DNA from: a virus
Length of the DNA stretch: 28,519 bases
Strand: one strand, 5' to 3'
Virus record (IMG/VR): IMGVR_UViG_3300027294_000017
Location: 1 to 28,519 of that record
The position numbers were made by a program, and so were the translations under genes. Below the pieces are notes generated by a model. The model made no database searches. It was given only the letters and a program-made list of their open reading frames with translations, and was not told where the DNA came from. This document shows positions 6,547 to 16,155 of the stretch, piece by piece (within the stretch, counting starts at the first letter, position 1; each line of letters begins with the position of its first letter).

Positions 6547-7497
6547 ATGCAAGAATTAATATTACAAGAAAATCCGAACAGATTCGTTATTTTCCCAATT
6601 GAGCACAATGACATATGGGAGTTCTATAAACAACACCAGGCAGCGTTTTGGACCGCTGAAGAAGTTGATTTATCGGGTGACATCAGAGATTGGCAAAACT
6701 TAACCGATAATGAAAGATATTTTATCAAAAACATTTTATCTTTCTTTGCATCATCTGATGGTATTGTAAATGAAAATCTTGCTGAAAATTTCGTTAAAGA
6801 GGTTCAGTATCCAGAAGCTAAGTTTTTCTATGGATTTCAAATCGCTATGGAAAACATACATAGCCTAATGTATTCCCTTTTGATTGATACATACATCACA
6901 AATCCACAGGAAAAATTAGAAAGCTTTAGAGCTTTAGAACACCTACCAGCTGTTCAGAAAAAAGCTAAGTGGGCTTTAGATTGGATTCACGATACTCCTT
7001 TTCAAGAAAGATTGGTAGCATTTGCAGCTGTTGAAGGTATATTCTTTTCAGGATCCTTCTGTTCAATTTTCTGGCTTAAATCAAGAGGTTTGATGCAAGG
7101 CCTATGTAACGCAAATGCTTTAATTTTTAAAGATGAGAACTTACACGCTGATTTTGCGATTCACTTATTGAATAATCACGTGGTTAATAAACCATCTAAC
7201 GAAAAAATTAGAGAAATTTTATTGTCAGCTTTAGAGATTGAAAAAGAATTTATCACCGAATCATTACCAGTTTCTTTGATCGGTATGAACTCTAATCTAA
7301 TGAAACAATATTTGGAGTTTGTTACCGATGGGTTATTAGTTAAATTTGGGTGTAGAAAAGAATTTAACGTTGAACAACCTTTTAAGTTCATGGAACAAAT
7401 TGCCGTAGAGACAAAGGGTAACTTCTTTGAATCTAGAACAGTTGAATATCAGAAAGCTAAGCTAAACGAAAAAGTTAGCTTTACCGATGACTTCTAA
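6547..7497 (+). CDS. nrdB: Class I ribonucleotide reductase, small (radical) subunit NrdB
   Basis: 316 residues with all di-iron ligands of an R2 protein: D71 ([13 protein letters not shown]), E102 and H105 (MENIHSLMY), E163 ([12 protein letters not shown]), E197 and H200 (KDENLHADF). The radical tyrosine is Y109. The C-terminal peptide ends FTDDF, the type of tail that docks on the large subunit. From recall, the core is strikingly like the animal R2 sequence ([23 protein letters not shown]), more than E. coli NrdB. It makes the tyrosyl radical needed by NrdA to reduce ribonucleotides to dNTPs for phage DNA synthesis. It precedes nrdA by 32 bases, the reverse of the T4 order, and is not interrupted by an intron. 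Confidence 0.97.
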   Translation: MQELILQENPNRFVIFPIEHNDIWEFYKQHQAAFWTAEEVDLSGDIRDWQNLTDNERYFIKNILSFFASSDGIVNENLAENFVKEVQYPEAKFFYGFQIAMENIHSLMYSLLIDTYITNPQEKLESFRALEHLPAVQKKAKWALDWIHDTPFQERLVAFAAVEGIFFSGSFCSIFWLKSRGLMQGLCNANALIFKDENLHADFAIHLLNNHVVNKPSNEKIREILLSALEIEKEFITESLPVSLIGMNSNLMKQYLEFVTDGLLVKFGCRKEFNVEQPFKFMEQIAVETKGNFFESRTVEYQKAKLNEKVSFTDDF

Positions 7498-7529
7498 AAT
7501 TAAGTTTAAAATTTATAATATAAAATAAA

Positions 7530-9947
7530 ATGATCATACAAAAACGTAATGATGAGCAAGCCGCTTTTAACCCGTCAAAAATTTTGACCAGGATTAAAAG
7601 ATCCGCTAAGGGTTTAAAGGTTAACTCAGACGAAATATTTATTAAAGGTATAACATCACTACCTAACGAAGGTGTGGTGACAACTAAAGAGATCGATAAA
7701 TTGTTAGCTGAAATTGCGGCATCATATACTGGGAGTCACTACGACTACAGTAAATTAGCCGCTAACATCGCAATTTCATCTTATCACAAAGAAACAAACC
7801 CAAGCTTTAGCGAAACAATGAAAGTTTTAGCTGAAGACGGTGTCATTAATCAGGAACTCATTAAAATGATTGATGAGTATGGACCAGATAAAATTGATGC
7901 AGCGGTTAACCATGATAGGGACTTTAAATTCGATTATTTTGCTTGGAGATCTTTACATGAGATGTACTTAACTAAAACATCAGCAGGTAAACAAATTGAG
8001 AGACCACAGCACATGTATATGCGTGTTGCTATTTGGGTAACTAAATCTTTAGATGAGGCGATTGAATACTATGAAGCATTATCTAATCAATTTATTTCCC
8101 CAGCGACACCAATCATGATTAATTCTGGTACTAAGATACCGCAATTAGCGTCATGCGTTCTTCACTACAATAATGATGACTCAAGAAACGGTCTTTTAGA
8201 TTCACTGAGAGACATTTCAGTTTACTCGGCTGATGCGGCTGGTATCGGCTTGTGTATGTCAAATATTCGTAGTAAAGAAAGTAGAATTAAAACATCGGGT
8301 GGCTTTGCTGGTGGTTTATTGAAATATCTTAAGATTGTTAACGAATCGCTTCGTTTCTTTAATCAACAAGGACGTAGACCAGGTAGTGCGGCAATTTATA
8401 TTGAACCGTGGCACAAAGATATCTTCGACCTACTCGAAATTAAAAAGAACACAGGTGCTGAAGAATTGAGAGCGAGGGACTTATTTACAGCTTTGTGGAT
8501 TCCAGATAACTTCATGAGAGCGGTTGAAGAAGATGGTGATTGGTACCTATTCTGCCCAAATGACATTGTTAAGAACGGTATTAAACCATTACAGGATTGT
8601 TTTGGTGAAGAATATGAGGTTAACTATAATAAGGCCGTTGAAATGGGTTTAGGGAAGAAAATAAAGGCTCAAGATATTTGGATTAAAGTTATTGAATCAC
8701 AAGTTGAAGCTGGCGTACCTTACCTATGTTCAAAAGATAATGCAAACAGAAAAACCAACCACCAAAATATTGGTGTGATTAAACAGTCAAATCTTTGTAA
8801 TGAGATTTACCAGTACACTGATGAGAAGACAACCGCTATTTGTACTTTATCATCTATGGTAATTAAAAATTATGTAAACAACAAAACTTTTGATTTCGAA
8901 AGATTATTCACCGAAACCAGAAAAGTTGTTAGAGCACTTAATAAAGTTATCGATATTAACGCATACTCAACTGAAAAGGGTAGAAAAGGTGGTTTAGACC
9001 AAAGAGCAATTGCTATCGGTGTTCAAGGTTTAGCGGATGTATTCTTTTTAATGGATTATGTCTTTACATCTGAAGAAGCTAAAGAGTTGAATAAAAGAAT
9101 TTTTGAAACAATTTACTACGCTGCTGTCACAGAAAGTAATGAATTGTGCCGTTCTGGTAAATACAAACCATATAAACACTTTAAAGGTTCACCTATGTCA
9201 AAAGGAATATTCCAATTCGATATGTGGGGTGTTGAACAAAACTCATTAATGTGGGATTGGGAAGGTTTAAAAGAATCTGTTAAAGAATATGGTGTTTGTA
9301 ATAGTTTATTTACGGCACAAATGCCAGTAGCATCTTCTGCTAAAATCACTGGTTCATATGAAATGACCGAAGTAATTCCATCGAACCTTTTTAATAGAAG
9401 AGTTGTTGGTGGCGAGTTTTTAATTGCAAACAGATATTTGATTGAGGATTTTGAGGATTTGGGTATTTGGTCCGAATCATTTAAAAATGAAATCATTTTG
9501 AATGAGGGTTCGATTCAAAACATTAACTTCAATAAATTTTTGGAACCAACGGATAAGTATTATGAGAAAAAGATCAAAAGAATTGAACACTTAATTCAAA
9601 AATACAAAACTATCTGGGAGGTTTCTCAAAAAGAATTGATCACTATGGCAGCTGAAAGAGCACCATATATCGACCAATCACAATCAATGAACGTTTATTT
9701 TCAAGCACCGACAGTACAAAAGTTATCTTCTAGTCACTTTTGGGCGTGGAAATCTGGGTTGAAGTCTTTAGCTTATTATGTTAGAACTAAAGCGATATCA
9801 ACTGGAGCAAAACATTTAGCGATTAGCGTACCCTCAAACGAGGTAACAAAAACCGAACAGGTAGCTTTACCAGCGCAACCACAATTAAGCGATCTACCAC
9901 AAAAACCAGAAAATAGTCAATTCGATTGTTTTGGTTGTAGTGCCTAA
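7530..9947 (+). CDS. nrdA: Class I ribonucleotide reductase, large (catalytic) subunit NrdA
   Basis: 805 residues. An N-terminal ATP-cone (about 1-90, starting MIIQKRNDEQAAFNPSKI) suggests dATP/ATP activity control. Active-site residues are visible: C209 (LASCVL) and C438 (AICTLSS) for the redox pair, N421-x-C423-x-E425 (SNLCNEI) for the thiyl radical, Y749-Y750 (LAYYVRT) for radical transfer, and a C-terminal swinging CFGC (C800, C803) for reactivation. The core closely follows the eukaryotic R1 pattern (ERPQHMYMRV, EPWHKDIFD, RARDLF.ALWIPD). Compared with human R1 as I recall it, there is an insertion of about 20 charged residues around 665-690 before KTIWEVSQK. The leader is A-rich (ATATAAAATAAA). 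A terminator follows. Confidence 0.98.
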   Translation: MIIQKRNDEQAAFNPSKILTRIKRSAKGLKVNSDEIFIKGITSLPNEGVVTTKEIDKLLAEIAASYTGSHYDYSKLAANIAISSYHKETNPSFSETMKVLAEDGVINQELIKMIDEYGPDKIDAAVNHDRDFKFDYFAWRSLHEMYLTKTSAGKQIERPQHMYMRVAIWVTKSLDEAIEYYEALSNQFISPATPIMINSGTKIPQLASCVLHYNNDDSRNGLLDSLRDISVYSADAAGIGLCMSNIRSKESRIKTSGGFAGGLLKYLKIVNESLRFFNQQGRRPGSAAIYIEPWHKDIFDLLEIKKNTGAEELRARDLFTALWIPDNFMRAVEEDGDWYLFCPNDIVKNGIKPLQDCFGEEYEVNYNKAVEMGLGKKIKAQDIWIKVIESQVEAGVPYLCSKDNANRKTNHQNIGVIKQSNLCNEIYQYTDEKTTAICTLSSMVIKNYVNNKTFDFERLFTETRKVVRALNKVIDINAYSTEKGRKGGLDQRAIAIGVQGLADVFFLMDYVFTSEEAKELNKRIFETIYYAAVTESNELCRSGKYKPYKHFKGSPMSKGIFQFDMWGVEQNSLMWDWEGLKESVKEYGVCNSLFTAQMPVASSAKITGSYEMTEVIPSNLFNRRVVGGEFLIANRYLIEDFEDLGIWSESFKNEIILNEGSIQNINFNKFLEPTDKYYEKKIKRIEHLIQKYKTIWEVSQKELITMAAERAPYIDQSQSMNVYFQAPTVQKLSSSHFWAWKSGLKSLAYYVRTKAISTGAKHLAISVPSNEVTKTEQVALPAQPQLSDLPQKPENSQFDCFGCSA

Positions 9948-9972
9948 TTGATAATAAGATTATTAGAAAATG

Positions 9973-9999
9973 AAATCCCGTTAATAGCGGGATTTTTTT
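9973..9999 (+). terminator. Intrinsic terminator after nrdA
   Basis: Stem AAATCCCG (9973-9980) pairs with CGGGATTT (9988-9995), enclosing a 7-base spacer that can close further by a T-G pair. A T-run follows at 9993-9999. It separates the nucleotide/replication genes from the late baseplate block that starts 45 bases later. Confidence 0.9.
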
Positions 10000-10024
10000 A
10001 TTTACAAAAAATAAATTATTACGA

Positions 10025-10040
10025 TATTTATTTATAAAAG
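10025..10040 (+). promoter_or_regulatory. TATTTAT-type element before the baseplate block, possible late promoter
   Basis: TATTTATTTATAAAAG ends 3 bases before the start codon at 10044. It is very like TATTTATATAAAAG before the structural gene at 27341, and in both cases GAATA follows. A promoter is expected here because a terminator ends just upstream at 9999. Whether a phage sigma such as a gp55 homologue reads it cannot be told from this window. Confidence 0.45.
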
Positions 10041-10043
10041 AAT

Positions 10044-10460
10044 ATGGCGATTAGAAAACAAACATTTGGTATAGATTTCCCTTTTGTCCAGTCAGATAAC
10101 GGTGATTTTGTTAACATGACATCCATACCAGAATCTGAGGTTAAAAGCATGTTAATACATTTACTATTAACTAGAAAGGGGTCTAGATACTACTTACCAG
10201 ATTTTGGTACAAATTTGTACCAGTATATTTTTGAACCTTTAGATGAAATAACTATGGGTAAAATAGAAAATGAAATAACTGACGCTATTGAAAAATATAT
10301 ACCAAATTTAAAACTAAATGCTGTTGAAATAACAAAAGTTGGTGATGAGGAAGCTAATAAAAATAACACTGACTTGGAACACCATATAAGAATAAACTTA
10401 GATTACACTATATCAACCAGAACGTTCCAAACGAGCGATAAATTAAGTATAACAATATAA
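10044..10460 (+). CDS. 25: Baseplate wedge protein gp25-like
   Basis: 138 residues, close to T4 gp25 (132), with the GPW/gp25 family pattern. DFPF.....GDFVNMTSIPESEVKSMLIHLLLTRKGSRYYLPDFGTNLYQYIFEPLD places the FEP (EPR-like) motif after a strand-helix-strand core. It is followed by a helix (KIENEITDAIEKYIP) and a C-terminal strand pair. In contractile tails this protein helps hold sheath and baseplate together and is part of the wedge core with gp6 and gp7. It is the first gene after the terminator and the AT-rich element, and lies 1 base before gp6, so it likely opens a late operon. Confidence 0.93.
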   Translation: MAIRKQTFGIDFPFVQSDNGDFVNMTSIPESEVKSMLIHLLLTRKGSRYYLPDFGTNLYQYIFEPLDEITMGKIENEITDAIEKYIPNLKLNAVEITKVGDEEANKNNTDLEHHIRINLDYTISTRTFQTSDKLSITI

Positions 10461-10461
10461 A

Positions 10462-12276
10462 ATGGCTAGACAAATAAACTACAGTAAAAGGGATTTTGCT
10501 TCGTTAAAAACCGAGCAAATAAATTACATTAAACAATATTACCCTGATGTTGTACAAAACTTTAATGACGCATCAATTCTATCCGTGTTTTTGGATTTAA
10601 ATGCGGCTATTGCTGATAACCTAAACTTCCAAATTGACCGTGCTTTACAGGAAACGGTATTAGATTATGCTCAAGAAAGACAATCACTATTTAATATCGC
10701 AAAAACTTATGGTTTAAAATTACCATCAAAGTCTGCCGCAGTTGCTGTAGTTGAATTTACAGCGCAAATACCAGTATTCGGTGATCAAGAGGATAAAAGA
10801 TATCTACCTGTTATTAAAGCGGGTACTCAAGTAACAAACGGTTCTGGTACCTATGAGGTTTTATATGACATAGATTTCGCTTCAGCGTTAAATAGCGCTG
10901 GTAAACCAGATAGAACAAAAAGACCAATATTTGTGAATAACAAGTTAACTGGTTACTCAATAACAAAAACTGGTATAGTTGTCGCTGGTACAAGTAAAAT
11001 ATTCTCCCAAGTTTTTGCCGCTACGCAACCATTTTATAAGATAACATTACCTGAGAGTAATGTACTTTCAGTTGAAGGTGTATTCCATAAGTTTGGTACA
11101 AACTTTACGACATCACCAGCCGACTCTGAATTTTTAAGTAGCTCAAATAAATGGTATCAAGTACCTTCTTTAGCGGAAGATAGTGTTTTTGTTGAAGACC
11201 CTAATTCACCTAGAGTTAATGGTATCGCTAAAGGCGTTTACGAACAAATTGATCAAAGATATATTGTTGAATATACACCTAACGGTTTTTGCCAACTAAC
11301 CTTTGGTGCCCAAACAGACACATCGTTAGATATTTTAGATGATTTTATGGACAACGGTGGTTTTAGTTTAAAAAGTTTTTTAAGAAATGGTAGTTTAGGT
11401 TTGGCCCCGATAACAAACACGACCATGTATATTAAGTATAGAATTGGTGGTGGTGTTGAATCTAATGCTGGTGTCGGGACAATAACCGAAGTATCTAGAT
11501 TAAATACGGTAATAAATGGACCAGACTCCGCAATTAATTCAACGGTCAACACATCAATTACAGTGACAAACACCACACCAGCTGTAGGTGGGTCAGATGA
11601 ACCAACAATCGAGGAATTAAGAAACTACATTTCATATAATTTCTCCGCACAAAATAGGGCGGTAACGCTTAATGACTATAAAGTATTGATGTTATCAATG
11701 CCAAGTATATTCGGTACACCCGCAAAAGCTAGTGTAATACAAAGACAAAATAAAATCGAAATCGGTGTTCTAAGCTACGATTCATCAGGCAGCATATCAA
11801 ATGACATCTCATCATTATTGATGGAAAACATAGCCAATTATTTATCCAAATATAGAATGATAAATGATTATGTTGTTGTTAAACCAGCTGAAGTTGTTGA
11901 TCTTGGTTTTGAAATATCAGTCATTGTTGAACCTGGTACTCAGCTTGAAACTTCAGCAAATATAACAAAAATAGTTAGTGATGAATTTACTAAAGATAAA
12001 ATTGCTTTAGGTAAAAGTTATAGTGTTGGTGAAATCGTTAAAAAAGTAACTCAGGTTCCTGGCGTTGTTAACGTTAATTACGTTAAAGTTTTCAATAAAA
12101 CTGGCGTTGGTTACTCAAATAACGTAACAAAACAAGCGATATTGGATACAGTGACTGGTGAATTAGATGTGGCTAACAACTATATAATTGTGGAAGAAAA
12201 TCAGTTATTAAATATTAGAAAACCTGATACGGATATTAAAGTAATACCTTTGGTTGCGACTGGAGTTAGTAGTTAA
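10462..12276 (+). CDS. 6: Baseplate wedge protein gp6-like (baseplate J family)
   Basis: 604 residues against about 660 for T4 gp6. The N-terminal helical part (INYSKRDFASLKTEQINYIKQYYPD...DASILSVFLDLNAAIADNLNFQIDRALQE) is the hallmark of gp6/J wedge proteins. The middle is beta-rich. The segment around 375-410 (EPTIEELRNYISYNFSAQNRAVTLNDYKVLML) is the usual J-family motif, and the C-terminal part has VDLGFEISVIVEPG and SVGEIVKKVTQVPGV. In T4, gp6 dimers form the ring that ties six wedges together around the hub. It follows gp25 by one base and precedes the 732-residue protein by two bases. Confidence 0.92.
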   Translation: MARQINYSKRDFASLKTEQINYIKQYYPDVVQNFNDASILSVFLDLNAAIADNLNFQIDRALQETVLDYAQERQSLFNIAKTYGLKLPSKSAAVAVVEFTAQIPVFGDQEDKRYLPVIKAGTQVTNGSGTYEVLYDIDFASALNSAGKPDRTKRPIFVNNKLTGYSITKTGIVVAGTSKIFSQVFAATQPFYKITLPESNVLSVEGVFHKFGTNFTTSPADSEFLSSSNKWYQVPSLAEDSVFVEDPNSPRVNGIAKGVYEQIDQRYIVEYTPNGFCQLTFGAQTDTSLDILDDFMDNGGFSLKSFLRNGSLGLAPITNTTMYIKYRIGGGVESNAGVGTITEVSRLNTVINGPDSAINSTVNTSITVTNTTPAVGGSDEPTIEELRNYISYNFSAQNRAVTLNDYKVLMLSMPSIFGTPAKASVIQRQNKIEIGVLSYDSSGSISNDISSLLMENIANYLSKYRMINDYVVVKPAEVVDLGFEISVIVEPGTQLETSANITKIVSDEFTKDKIALGKSYSVGEIVKKVTQVPGVVNVNYVKVFNKTGVGYSNNVTKQAILDTVTGELDVANNYIIVEENQLLNIRKPDTDIKVIPLVATGVSS

Positions 12277-12278
12277 TT

Positions 12279-14477
12279 ATGGAGAAAAACATTAAGATAG
12301 TTTTAAATGAAAACGAGACTAACGAAAGAATATTGGTAAACTTAGAGGATGATTTTGATAATTTAGAAGTCCTTAGTTTAAAAATATCTAGCACTGATGT
12401 CTATAGAAAAACATCATCAGACTTTGGTGTTGTTGTTGGTCGTGTACAAACGGCTAACGGATATGGCTTACAAAATGCCAGAGTCTCAATATTTGTACCA
12501 ATAGACCCTTTAGATAAAGTTAGACCAGAAATATTAGAACTATACCCCTTTGAAACAGTAAACGACCAATTTCCAAATGGGGTTAGGTATAACTTATTAC
12601 CAAGAACTAGGAATCAAAATCCTAGTCACAGAGCTGTGGGTAATTTACCAACAATAAATGACCTAATACACTACCCTCAATATCTTGAGGTTATGGAAAA
12701 ATATTATAAATATACAGCAACAACCAATGAATCTGGTGATTATATGATATTTGGTGTACCAGTTGGTTCACATAACATTATGATGGATTTCGATCTATTT
12801 GATACTAAAAGTTTTGAAATATCGGCTAATGATTTAGTTGAAACGACAACAGAATTTAAGACAATTAATGACGTTGCCACAGCTGTTGGCTTAACTGATG
12901 ATAATAACCCTAATAAGGTACCAAATTACATATATGATGGGTTTGGTAATTTTAATGTCGAAGTTAAAACCAATATTAATGAAATGCCTAATATATTTAA
13001 TGAGGTTAAACAAGTTAACGTTGCTTCTTTTTGGGGTGACGAAGAAGAAGGTGATATCGGCATAACTAGATGTGATTTTAAAATTAATTACAAATACCAA
13101 CCCACAGCAATATTTTTTGGTTGGGCGTCAAACACAAGCGGTAGCTTTTACGCAAAAACAGATGGTTCTATTTCAGAAACACAGAACCCAATAGAGATAT
13201 TTGGTGAAGACACCACATTAGGTAGAATAACCAACGATATTTGGCCAGCAGATGATTTAATGGTTGTTGTTTATCGTTTAGATGATAAATTAACACCAGG
13301 TAGCCGCCTTAGAGTTGGCGCTTTTAAAGCCGAAAAAGGTACTGGTGTCTTTAGAATCGCATTACCCATGTACATGGATTATTTTAAAATAAACCAATTT
13401 GGTGACATGGTACCGACTGACGACACGGAAAATAGTATACCGACCAAAGGTTATTACGCCTTTGAGATTTATGACATTAACGAAAGTTACCAAACAAGAA
13501 TACCATGGGGTGGTTACTGGTTACCTCTCACGCCTGGCGTTAGGGTACCAGCATCACCAAAAGGTGAAACACTAACTGGTGGTTGGGAGGGTACAACATC
13601 TGGTTTATTTGAATACGATTTAGTTAACAGAAATAGAAAGTTCTACACAATCAAAACTAAATATAACAAACATAGAGAGGATAATGCTGGTATTGGCGGT
13701 AATGACATATTCTACATACCAAGATTAAACCCGAATAAAGACGTCCCATGGACATTTCCAATCAATAGAGACGATTTACCTGAGATTAATGACGTGGAGG
13801 TCATTGGGTCCATTATTATGCCTAGATATGAGTTTAAAATACAAAACACAAACACCGAAGACCCAACAGCTTACTATTACAACAGAATTTTAAATATAAT
13901 TAATATACCACAAACAGTTTCTTATAACGAGAAAGTTAGGGCTTATGAATATCATGTTGGTATTGGGGCTGGTTTAAATGGTAAAAATAGTGGTAATGTG
14001 TTTACCGATATTTTTTCTGGTGATGACTTTATTAGTGAGGATGGTAACAATTTTTATGGTGATAGATCAACATTTAATTATGGTGATAACGCTGACGGAC
14101 CCTTAAATTTGAGTTTATTTGCAATTGAATTAGCTAAAAATGAAGAGGCGACACCAAATGATGCTGGTGTACACAGAAGATTTACACAAGCATATAGTAA
14201 AAATTACACACACGGAGTTTTTATTTCTTCAACAGACAAAGAAAATAAATTCCCAGTCCTGGAAACTTCAATATATGACATAACTGATGAGCTGCAAGAT
14301 CTAATTGATAATAAAGTATATACCTCTTACGGGTTTTATACTGGGAATGTGGAACCAACAGGGTTTAATGCCGAAATATCAAACAGATATAAAGGTAATT
14401 TCTATTACTTCGGTTACTGGGACCAAGCCAATGTATTAAAAACTATAGAAAAAAATTATTTTACACAGAATGAGTAA
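12279..14477 (+). CDS. Large baseplate-block structural protein with a carboxypeptidase-regulatory-like beta domain
   Basis: 732 residues, at the gene position after gp6 where contractile phages usually carry gp7. I do not see gp7-specific sequence. Residues about 47-75 (SDFGVVVGRVQTANGYGLQNARVSIFVP) and 145-172 (YTATTNESGDYMIFGVPVGSHNIMMDFDL) together match the strand pattern of carboxypeptidase-regulatory-like (transthyretin-like) domains. They are split by a 70-residue insertion rich in P, N and Y. The rest is beta-rich with many G, N, Y and W (for example RIPWGGYWLPLTPGVRVPASP near 415), typical of virion proteins. There is no signal peptide. It overlaps the next gene by 8 bases. A structural role is likely from context; the exact place in the baseplate is unknown. 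Confidence 0.8.
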   Translation: MEKNIKIVLNENETNERILVNLEDDFDNLEVLSLKISSTDVYRKTSSDFGVVVGRVQTANGYGLQNARVSIFVPIDPLDKVRPEILELYPFETVNDQFPNGVRYNLLPRTRNQNPSHRAVGNLPTINDLIHYPQYLEVMEKYYKYTATTNESGDYMIFGVPVGSHNIMMDFDLFDTKSFEISANDLVETTTEFKTINDVATAVGLTDDNNPNKVPNYIYDGFGNFNVEVKTNINEMPNIFNEVKQVNVASFWGDEEEGDIGITRCDFKINYKYQPTAIFFGWASNTSGSFYAKTDGSISETQNPIEIFGEDTTLGRITNDIWPADDLMVVVYRLDDKLTPGSRLRVGAFKAEKGTGVFRIALPMYMDYFKINQFGDMVPTDDTENSIPTKGYYAFEIYDINESYQTRIPWGGYWLPLTPGVRVPASPKGETLTGGWEGTTSGLFEYDLVNRNRKFYTIKTKYNKHREDNAGIGGNDIFYIPRLNPNKDVPWTFPINRDDLPEINDVEVIGSIIMPRYEFKIQNTNTEDPTAYYYNRILNIINIPQTVSYNEKVRAYEYHVGIGAGLNGKNSGNVFTDIFSGDDFISEDGNNFYGDRSTFNYGDNADGPLNLSLFAIELAKNEEATPNDAGVHRRFTQAYSKNYTHGVFISSTDKENKFPVLETSIYDITDELQDLIDNKVYTSYGFYTGNVEPTGFNAEISNRYKGNFYYFGYWDQANVLKTIEKNYFTQNE

Positions 14478-16155
14478 TATCGTAGAAATATTAGGTTCAA
14501 AAAAGTTTAGTGGATCAACTAACCAAACACTAAAAACTCGAATAATACTTGAGCAACCCGCTACGCTTAGAAATGAGTATAACTTATTTACTAATGTATC
14601 ACAGGATGAGCAATTTTTAAAAGAAAAAAATGAAAATAATGTATATAAAGTTTACGGAACAATATCTCCGATAATAAGTAGAAATTTTCATTTTAGGGGT
14701 AAAAAATTAAATGTTGATGAGAAGGCAATAAACTTTAACCCTGATAACTGGAGTACTGTTTTATGTAAACCAGTCCCTTTTATGGGTTCAAAAGGTAAGA
14801 AGAAGTATAGTATACCATACAAAGATTCAAAAGGGGTTAACACAACATATAAATTAGATTTAACATATGGCTTACCAGCTACATTAGTATACCCATCACC
14901 AATTAATATTAAGAATGATGGTGAATACTTTGCAACTTTTTTAATGAATTATGGACACAATTTAAATATCGGTGACCAAGTCTACATTAGCTCATATGAT
15001 TCAAAAATATCCGCTGGTTTATATTTTGTAACAGGCGTAAATAAAAATAAGATAACAATAGATTTAAAGATTTCACCAAAAAATCTTTTTTATGTTAAAG
15101 AGGCCAAAGAAGCGTCATTTAATTTAGTGACAAAAGCAGATGGTTTATTACAATCTCAACCAGACACGAAAAAAAACGAATTTACTGGTGTCATGAAAAA
15201 CACACAGGTTAAGAATGACCAAGATTTACTCATCTCAGCTTTAAAAGCAGATAGACCGCCAGCTTATGATTTATTTGAATCTAAATTCAGTATATCGAAG
15301 GTTATCGATAACGAAGTTATGGAATATTACGTTAAACAAGCTGTTGTTGTTGACGTATCTAAGGGTTTTGATGCTTGCGGATTTTCAACAAATTTGTTTA
15401 ACCAAAAACTATATAATTTCTTTTTTGATAAAAACCTAGATTTAGGTACCCAGTTGGATAATAAAAACGAGCCAATTACTGAGTTATATGTTGGTTTAAT
15501 TAAAAATGGTGGTACTTTAAGTAAAAAAATTAGCACTGTTGAATCTAATTTTTCACCTTTAATTGGTTACACAAATCCTGGCGAAGGTATAATGAGAATA
15601 TCTGAAACATCTAATACGGAAATATCGGACAAACCAGATATAGGTACCGTATATGACATTGGTATATTTGAGTATTCAGCTGAAAATTTAACTGAGACAC
15701 AAATATCAGGAATTCATCATAATTTCATACTAGACTTTGTTATGTTTAATTACGAACCATTTCATGAGATCAAGATAAAAGCTAAGTCCTCTTATATTGA
15801 AGATTCCGTATCAAATCAGTACATACCAAAATACGCTGTTTACAGTAGAAAATCTGATAAATATATATGGAGAGATGTACTTGATCTTGGTATTTCTGAT
15901 GATGATGGTAATGTTTTAGACTTCCCGTTTTTAAATGGGTCTAGGTATGTATATACAAGATTAGTTTTCCCAGTACTAGCTGAAAAAGGTAAAACTAAAA
16001 AATATACTTTTGGTGTTAACGACATAACCAATATTGATTCATTAAATAACGTTGATAATTATACTAGAGATATCATTACCGACTTATTTGGTGATGAAAA
16101 TGATGTAATAGAAAATAAAGAACCGTTTAAAAAATATACTGACGATAAATGTTAA
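14470..16155 (+). CDS. Unrecognised structural protein, 561 residues
   Basis: A long soluble protein rich in N, K, D and Y with alternating beta strands. It opens with SNIVEILGSKKFSGSTNQTLKTRIILEQPATLR. A stretch near 155-190 (GHNLNIGDQVYISSYDSKISAGLYFVTGVNKNKITIDL) looks like a small beta-barrel module. It contains no enzyme motif, cysteine cluster or membrane helix. Its start lies 8 bases inside the preceding gene and its stop 7 bases inside the next, so the genes are probably translated as a coupled series. A baseplate or tail-tip role is inferred only from its place between gp6 and the giant tail protein. Confidence 0.75.
   Translation: MSNIVEILGSKKFSGSTNQTLKTRIILEQPATLRNEYNLFTNVSQDEQFLKEKNENNVYKVYGTISPIISRNFHFRGKKLNVDEKAINFNPDNWSTVLCKPVPFMGSKGKKKYSIPYKDSKGVNTTYKLDLTYGLPATLVYPSPINIKNDGEYFATFLMNYGHNLNIGDQVYISSYDSKISAGLYFVTGVNKNKITIDLKISPKNLFYVKEAKEASFNLVTKADGLLQSQPDTKKNEFTGVMKNTQVKNDQDLLISALKADRPPAYDLFESKFSISKVIDNEVMEYYVKQAVVVDVSKGFDACGFSTNLFNQKLYNFFFDKNLDLGTQLDNKNEPITELYVGLIKNGGTLSKKISTVESNFSPLIGYTNPGEGIMRISETSNTEISDKPDIGTVYDIGIFEYSAENLTETQISGIHHNFILDFVMFNYEPFHEIKIKAKSSYIEDSVSNQYIPKYAVYSRKSDKYIWRDVLDLGISDDDGNVLDFPFLNGSRYVYTRLVFPVLAEKGKTKKYTFGVNDITNIDSLNNVDNYTRDIITDLFGDENDVIENKEPFKKYTDDKC

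Noticed and set aside
6547-9947. Possible introns or homing endonucleases in nrdB/nrdA, as in T4-type phages
   Set aside because: Both genes read through all conserved motifs in one frame with no interruption.
12279-14477. Naming the 732-residue protein gp7
   Set aside because: Only gene order suggests it. The sequence lacks recognisable gp7 features, and the better wedge-like module is in the giant protein at 19945-27312.
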